The notes below the pieces were generated by a model. That model was given only the letters and a program-made list of their open reading frames with translations. It was not told the DNA's origin and did not search any database. The translations under genes and the position numbers were made by a program. Positions 61,087 to 64,000 of a DNA stretch of 64,000 nucleotides are shown here, piece by piece (the first letter of the stretch is position 1; the number at the start of each line of letters is the position of its first letter). Source of the stretch: an uncultured Oscillospiraceae bacterium (lineage in GTDB: Bacteria; Bacillota; Clostridia; Oscillospirales; Oscillospiraceae); contig CALXDC010000008.1 of NCBI GenBank assembly GCA_944386975.1, forward strand, positions 1 to 64,000. Reading direction: 5' to 3'.

Positions 61087-62933
61087 TGGCACTGGCGAAG
61101 CCCATGAGCTACAAGCGGCCCAAGGACCTGAAGGGGACCCTTCTCCGGCTGCTGCGGCATTTAGGCGCTCACAAGCTGTCCTTGGCGGCGGTGGCGGTGA
61201 TGGTGGTTCTCAGCAGCATGGCCAACATCCTCGGTACCTACCTTTTGCGGCCGGTAATCCGGAACTTCATCGAGCCCGGAGACATAGCGGGCCTGGGGCG
61301 GATGGTGCTGAAGATGGCGGCCATGTACGGTGTGGGGGCCCTGTGCACCCTGGGGTACAATCAGCTGATGGTCCGCACCGCCCAGCAGGTAGTGGCCCAG
61401 ATCCGCCGGGACCTGTTCCTCCACACCCAGACCCTCCCTCTTCAATACTTCGACTGCCACACCCACGGGGAACTGATGAGTCACTTCACCAATGACGTGG
61501 ATGCCGTCAGCGAGGCCCTGAACAACAGCTTCACCCTTCTCATCCAGAGCTTCGTCATGGTGACAGGCACCATCACCATGCTGCTGGTGCTGGACCCCCA
61601 GCTCACCCTCATCGTCCTCTTTTTCCTGATTTTGATGTTCCTCTTTATCCTCTACAGCAGCCGCAGCAGCAAGAAGTATTTCCACCAGCAGCAGGCGTGC
61701 CTGGCGGACCTCAACGGCTTTGTGGAGGAGATGGTGGCGGGGCAGAAGGTGGAGAAGATCTTCAACCACGAGGCGGCGGACTACGAGGCCTTCTGCAAAA
61801 AGAATGAGGCCCTGCGCCGGGCGGGCACCCGGGCGGTGAGCTATTCGGGGATGATGGTCCCCACGGTGGTAAGCCTCAGCTACTTCAACTACGCCGTCTC
61901 CGCCTGCGTGGGAGGGCTCTTCGTCCTCTCCGGCCTCACCGACATTGCCAGTCTCTCCCCCTATCTGGTCTATGTCCGCCAGAGTGCCATGCCCATGAAC
62001 CAGCTGACCCAGCAGGCAAACTTCTTCCTCTCCGCCCTCTCGGGAGCCGAGCGGATCTTTCGGATGATGGACGAGGAGCCGGAGGTGGACCAGGGGGAGA
62101 TCACCCTGGTCCGAGGGGAGCGGGATGAGACCGGCGCCTGGCGGGAGACAGCGGACGGCGCCTTTGCCTGGAAGCGGCCCGACGGGACCCTAACGCCCCT
62201 CCGGGGGGATGTGCGGTTCCAAAACGTCCGCTTCGGCTACGTGCCGGAGAAAACGGTGCTGCGGGATGTGAGCCTCTACGCCAAGCCCGGCCAGAAAATC
62301 GCCTTCGTGGGTTCCACCGGGGCAGGAAAGACCACCATCATCAACCTCATCACCCGGTTCTACGAGATCGACCAGGGGTCCATCACCTACGACGGCCTGG
62401 ACCTGCGGGAGATTCGAAAGGCGGACCTCCGCCGCTCCCTGTCGGTGGTGGTCCAGGACACCCACCTCTTCACCGGCACCATCGCCGACAACATCCGCTA
62501 CGGCCGCCTGGATGCCACCGACGAGGAGGTGCGGGAGGCGGCGGTGCTGGCCAACGCCGACTCCTTTATCCGCCGCCTCCCCGACGGCTACGACACCATG
62601 CTGGTGGGGGACGGGGACAACCTGAGCCAGGGCCAGCGGCAGCTGCTGGCCATCGCCCGGGCGGCGGTGGCCCGGCCGCCGGTGTTTATTCTGGATGAAG
62701 CCACCAGCTCCATCGATACCCGGACGGAGAAGCTCATCGAACGGGGGCTGGACCGTCTCATGGAGGGCCGTACCGTCTTTGTCATCGCCCACCGCCTCTC
62801 CACCGTCCGGGACGCCAACGCCATCATGGTGGTGGAGGGCGGCGAGATCATCGAGCGGGGGGACCATGAGGAGCTGCTCAGCCAGCGGGGGCGGTACTTC
62901 CAGCTCTACACCGGACAGGCGGAGCTGTCCTGA
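61086..62933 (+). CDS. ABC exporter half-transporter B (consensus ATP site)
   Basis: A 615-residue half-transporter. The membrane domain (about 30-330) ends with an insert EVDQGEITLVRGERDETGAW just before the ATPase, usual for the BmrD/TmrB-side partner. Walker A GSTGAGKTT, signature LSQGQRQLLAIARAA (Gln for Gly, common in this partner) and Walker B ILDEATSSID with the catalytic Glu are present. Together with half A it should form one active and one degenerate ATP site. Confidence 0.93.
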   Translation: MALAKPMSYKRPKDLKGTLLRLLRHLGAHKLSLAAVAVMVVLSSMANILGTYLLRPVIRNFIEPGDIAGLGRMVLKMAAMYGVGALCTLGYNQLMVRTAQQVVAQIRRDLFLHTQTLPLQYFDCHTHGELMSHFTNDVDAVSEALNNSFTLLIQSFVMVTGTITMLLVLDPQLTLIVLFFLILMFLFILYSSRSSKKYFHQQQACLADLNGFVEEMVAGQKVEKIFNHEAADYEAFCKKNEALRRAGTRAVSYSGMMVPTVVSLSYFNYAVSACVGGLFVLSGLTDIASLSPYLVYVRQSAMPMNQLTQQANFFLSALSGAERIFRMMDEEPEVDQGEITLVRGERDETGAWRETADGAFAWKRPDGTLTPLRGDVRFQNVRFGYVPEKTVLRDVSLYAKPGQKIAFVGSTGAGKTTIINLITRFYEIDQGSITYDGLDLREIRKADLRRSLSVVVQDTHLFTGTIADNIRYGRLDATDEEVREAAVLANADSFIRRLPDGYDTMLVGDGDNLSQGQRQLLAIARAAVARPPVFILDEATSSIDTRTEKLIERGLDRLMEGRTVFVIAHRLSTVRDANAIMVVEGGEIIERGDHEELLSQRGRYFQLYTGQAELS

Positions 62934-62946
62934 GAGGAGGCGCGAC

Positions 62947-63390
62947 ATGGAGCATGATCTGCTGCGCCTGGCCATCGCCCGGCTGGAGCTGGAGCGGCGG
63001 CGGTGGCTGCGGGAGTATTTTCAGTCCCTGGGGATTCCCCTGGGGCAGGGGCAGCCGAGGATTCTGGACTGCCTTCTCCGAAAGGGGCCCCTGTCCCAGC
63101 GGCAGCTGGCCCAGCTGTGCGGCATCGACGACTCCACCCTGTCCCGCAGCGTGGACCGGCTGGCCCGGGCGGGACTGGTGCGGCGGGAGGCGGATCCCAC
63201 CTGCCGCCGGAGCCTGCTGCTCCATCTGACGGAGGCGGGCCGGGAGGCGGCGGAGCGGGTGTCCAACGCCTTTGCACGGCAGGAGGAGGTGCTGCTCCGG
63301 GGCATCGAAAGGACGGAGGCCCGGCGCATGACGGAGCTGCTGGCCCTCATGCGGGAGAACCTCCTCCGGGAGCCCTTCCGGGAACCGTGA
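62947..63390 (+). CDS. MarR-family transcriptional regulator
   Basis: A 147-residue MarR protein: winged helix LRKGPLSQRQLAQLCGIDDSTLSRSVDRLARAGLVRRE (about residues 38-76) with wing DPTCRRSLLLHLTEAG and flanking dimerisation helices. GAGAGGAGGCG precedes the ATG, 13 bases after the exporter. Its likely target is the TTGCATATGCAA palindrome at 59316, with release by an exporter substrate. Confidence 0.92.
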   Translation: MEHDLLRLAIARLELERRRWLREYFQSLGIPLGQGQPRILDCLLRKGPLSQRQLAQLCGIDDSTLSRSVDRLARAGLVRREADPTCRRSLLLHLTEAGREAAERVSNAFARQEEVLLRGIERTEARRMTELLALMRENLLREPFREP

Positions 63391-63424
63391 CGGCCGCGCC
63401 TGCCGCAAGGCCGCCCCGGCAGCA

Positions 63425-63458
63425 AAAAACGACGCCTCGACCGAGGCGTCGTTTTTCT
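63425..63458. terminator. Bidirectional terminator between marR and degV
   Basis: A 15-bp perfect stem (63425-63439 with 63442-63456) with A and T tracts at the ends, so it can serve both convergent genes. Confidence 0.9.
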
Positions 63459-63469
63459 TTCGATTCTTT

Positions 63470-64000
63470 TTATGCCTGCAGGGCAAACAGGACGCCCAGG
63501 GTCCCGGGGCCGCAGTGGCTGGAGACGGTGCAGTTGGTCCGCTGGACGTACACCTTTTCAAAGGGCACCAGCTCCCGCACCAGCTGCTCCAGATGGGCCA
63601 GCGTCTCCTCCGACACGCGGCCGGAGTGGGTCAGCATGGCTGCGCGGGTGTCGATATTCCGCAGGCTGAGCACGTCCCGGACGTACTGCTCGTACACCTT
63701 CTCCATGGTGCCGCGGTACTTCTTGCCTACCTTCAGCTCCCCCTCCTGCATCCCAAGGCAGGGGCGGATCTTCAGCAGGTTGGCCCCCAGAGCAGTGACG
63801 CCGCTGCAGCGGCCGCCCTTCCAGATAAACTCCAGATTGTCCACCACAAAGGTGGTCACCAGCCGCGCCTTGAAGGCCTCCAGGTGCTCCGCAATCTCCA
63901 GCGCGCTCTTCCCCTCGTCCCGCAGGCGGGCGCCTTCCATCAGCATCAGACCCATGCTGGTGGAGAGATGGCAGGTGTCGATCACGTGGATGCTGCCCAG
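63470..64000 (-). CDS. DegV family fatty-acid-binding protein (partial)
   Basis: The C-terminal 176 residues of a DegV protein; the frame stays open to the window edge, so the start lies outside. Recognisable stretches are VIDTCHLSTSMGLML, FVVDNLEFIWKGGRCSGVTALGANLL, KIRPCLGMQEGELKVGKKYRGT and the C-terminal SSHCGPGTLGVLF. DegV/FakB proteins bind a fatty acid and present it to the FakA kinase for phosphorylation. Confidence 0.92.
   Translation of the reverse strand: MGSIHVIDTCHLSTSMGLMLMEGARLRDEGKSALEIAEHLEAFKARLVTTFVVDNLEFIWKGGRCSGVTALGANLLKIRPCLGMQEGELKVGKKYRGTMEKVYEQYVRDVLSLRNIDTRAAMLTHSGRVSEETLAHLEQLVRELVPFEKVYVQRTNCTVSSHCGPGTLGVLFALQA

Overview
The window looks like a chromosomal segment from a Gram-positive gut Clostridia bacterium, most probably an Oscillospiraceae of the Flavonifractor / Lawsonibacter / Pseudoflavonifractor kind. 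This rests on gene content and style: CUT1 and CUT2 sugar importers with lipoprotein receptors, YesN/YesM-type two-component systems, the recA-recX-rimO-pgsA order, DUF1385 next to prmC, DUF1836 and DUF6320 proteins, strong AGGAGG ribosome sites, and intergenic DNA full of short-loop hairpins. The genus is inferred, not proven.

Region 1 (about 0.2-17.5 kb) is a catabolic island that is visibly less GC-rich than the rest and lies between decayed transposases (an IS1182-type remnant at 179-835 and two IS256-type remnants at 17.5-18.5 kb). A divergent FadR-type regulator faces a long rightward gene train. The train holds an ABC importer without an ATPase, three different DapA-family aldolases/lyases, two aminotransferases, an alanine-racemase-like protein, two D-2-hydroxyacid dehydrogenases, an iron alcohol dehydrogenase, a ribokinase, a KpsF/GutQ-type sugar-phosphate isomerase and an RbsD/FucU mutarotase. 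I know of no described pathway with this set. One reading is breakdown of a 3-deoxy-ulosonic acid such as KDO to pyruvate plus D-arabinose, with the sugar then passing through mutarotase, kinase and arabinose-5-phosphate isomerase. The aminotransferases and racemase suggest that an amino group is handled too.

Region 2 (19-33.5 kb) is a GC-rich L-arabinose locus. A three-gene sensor (AraC-type response regulator, YesM-type kinase, sugar-binding lipoprotein) is followed by an AraR-type repressor on the minus strand and the operon chvE-like receptor, gguA, gguB, small membrane protein, FGGY kinase, araA, araD. Three ATACAA/TTGTAT operator-like palindromes sit just upstream of the operon promoter.

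Region 3 (33.5-39 kb) is a c-di-GMP module: a PAS-GGDEF protein and an EAL-PAS-GAF-GGDEF protein that look like one reading frame broken at a six-base A run, preceded by a promoter segment bounded by inverted sites and a tyrosine recombinase. This has the architecture of a phase-variable switch and is the best candidate in the window for an undescribed regulatory system.

Region 4 (39-49 kb) carries an alpha/beta hydrolase, an alcohol-acyltransferase-like protein and a zinc-ribbon membrane protein; a lipoprotein plus OmpR-type two-component system whose regulator 3' end has been tandemly copied (213-bp period); DUF1385; a roughly 900-bp nested palindromic repeat region; and prmC. Region 5 (49-64 kb) is mostly housekeeping: recA, recX, rimO, pgsA, hemolysin III, a DUF1836 regulator, a MATE exporter, the KtrB/KtrA potassium system, a zinc alcohol dehydrogenase, a heterodimeric ABC exporter with its MarR regulator, and a DegV protein cut by the window end.
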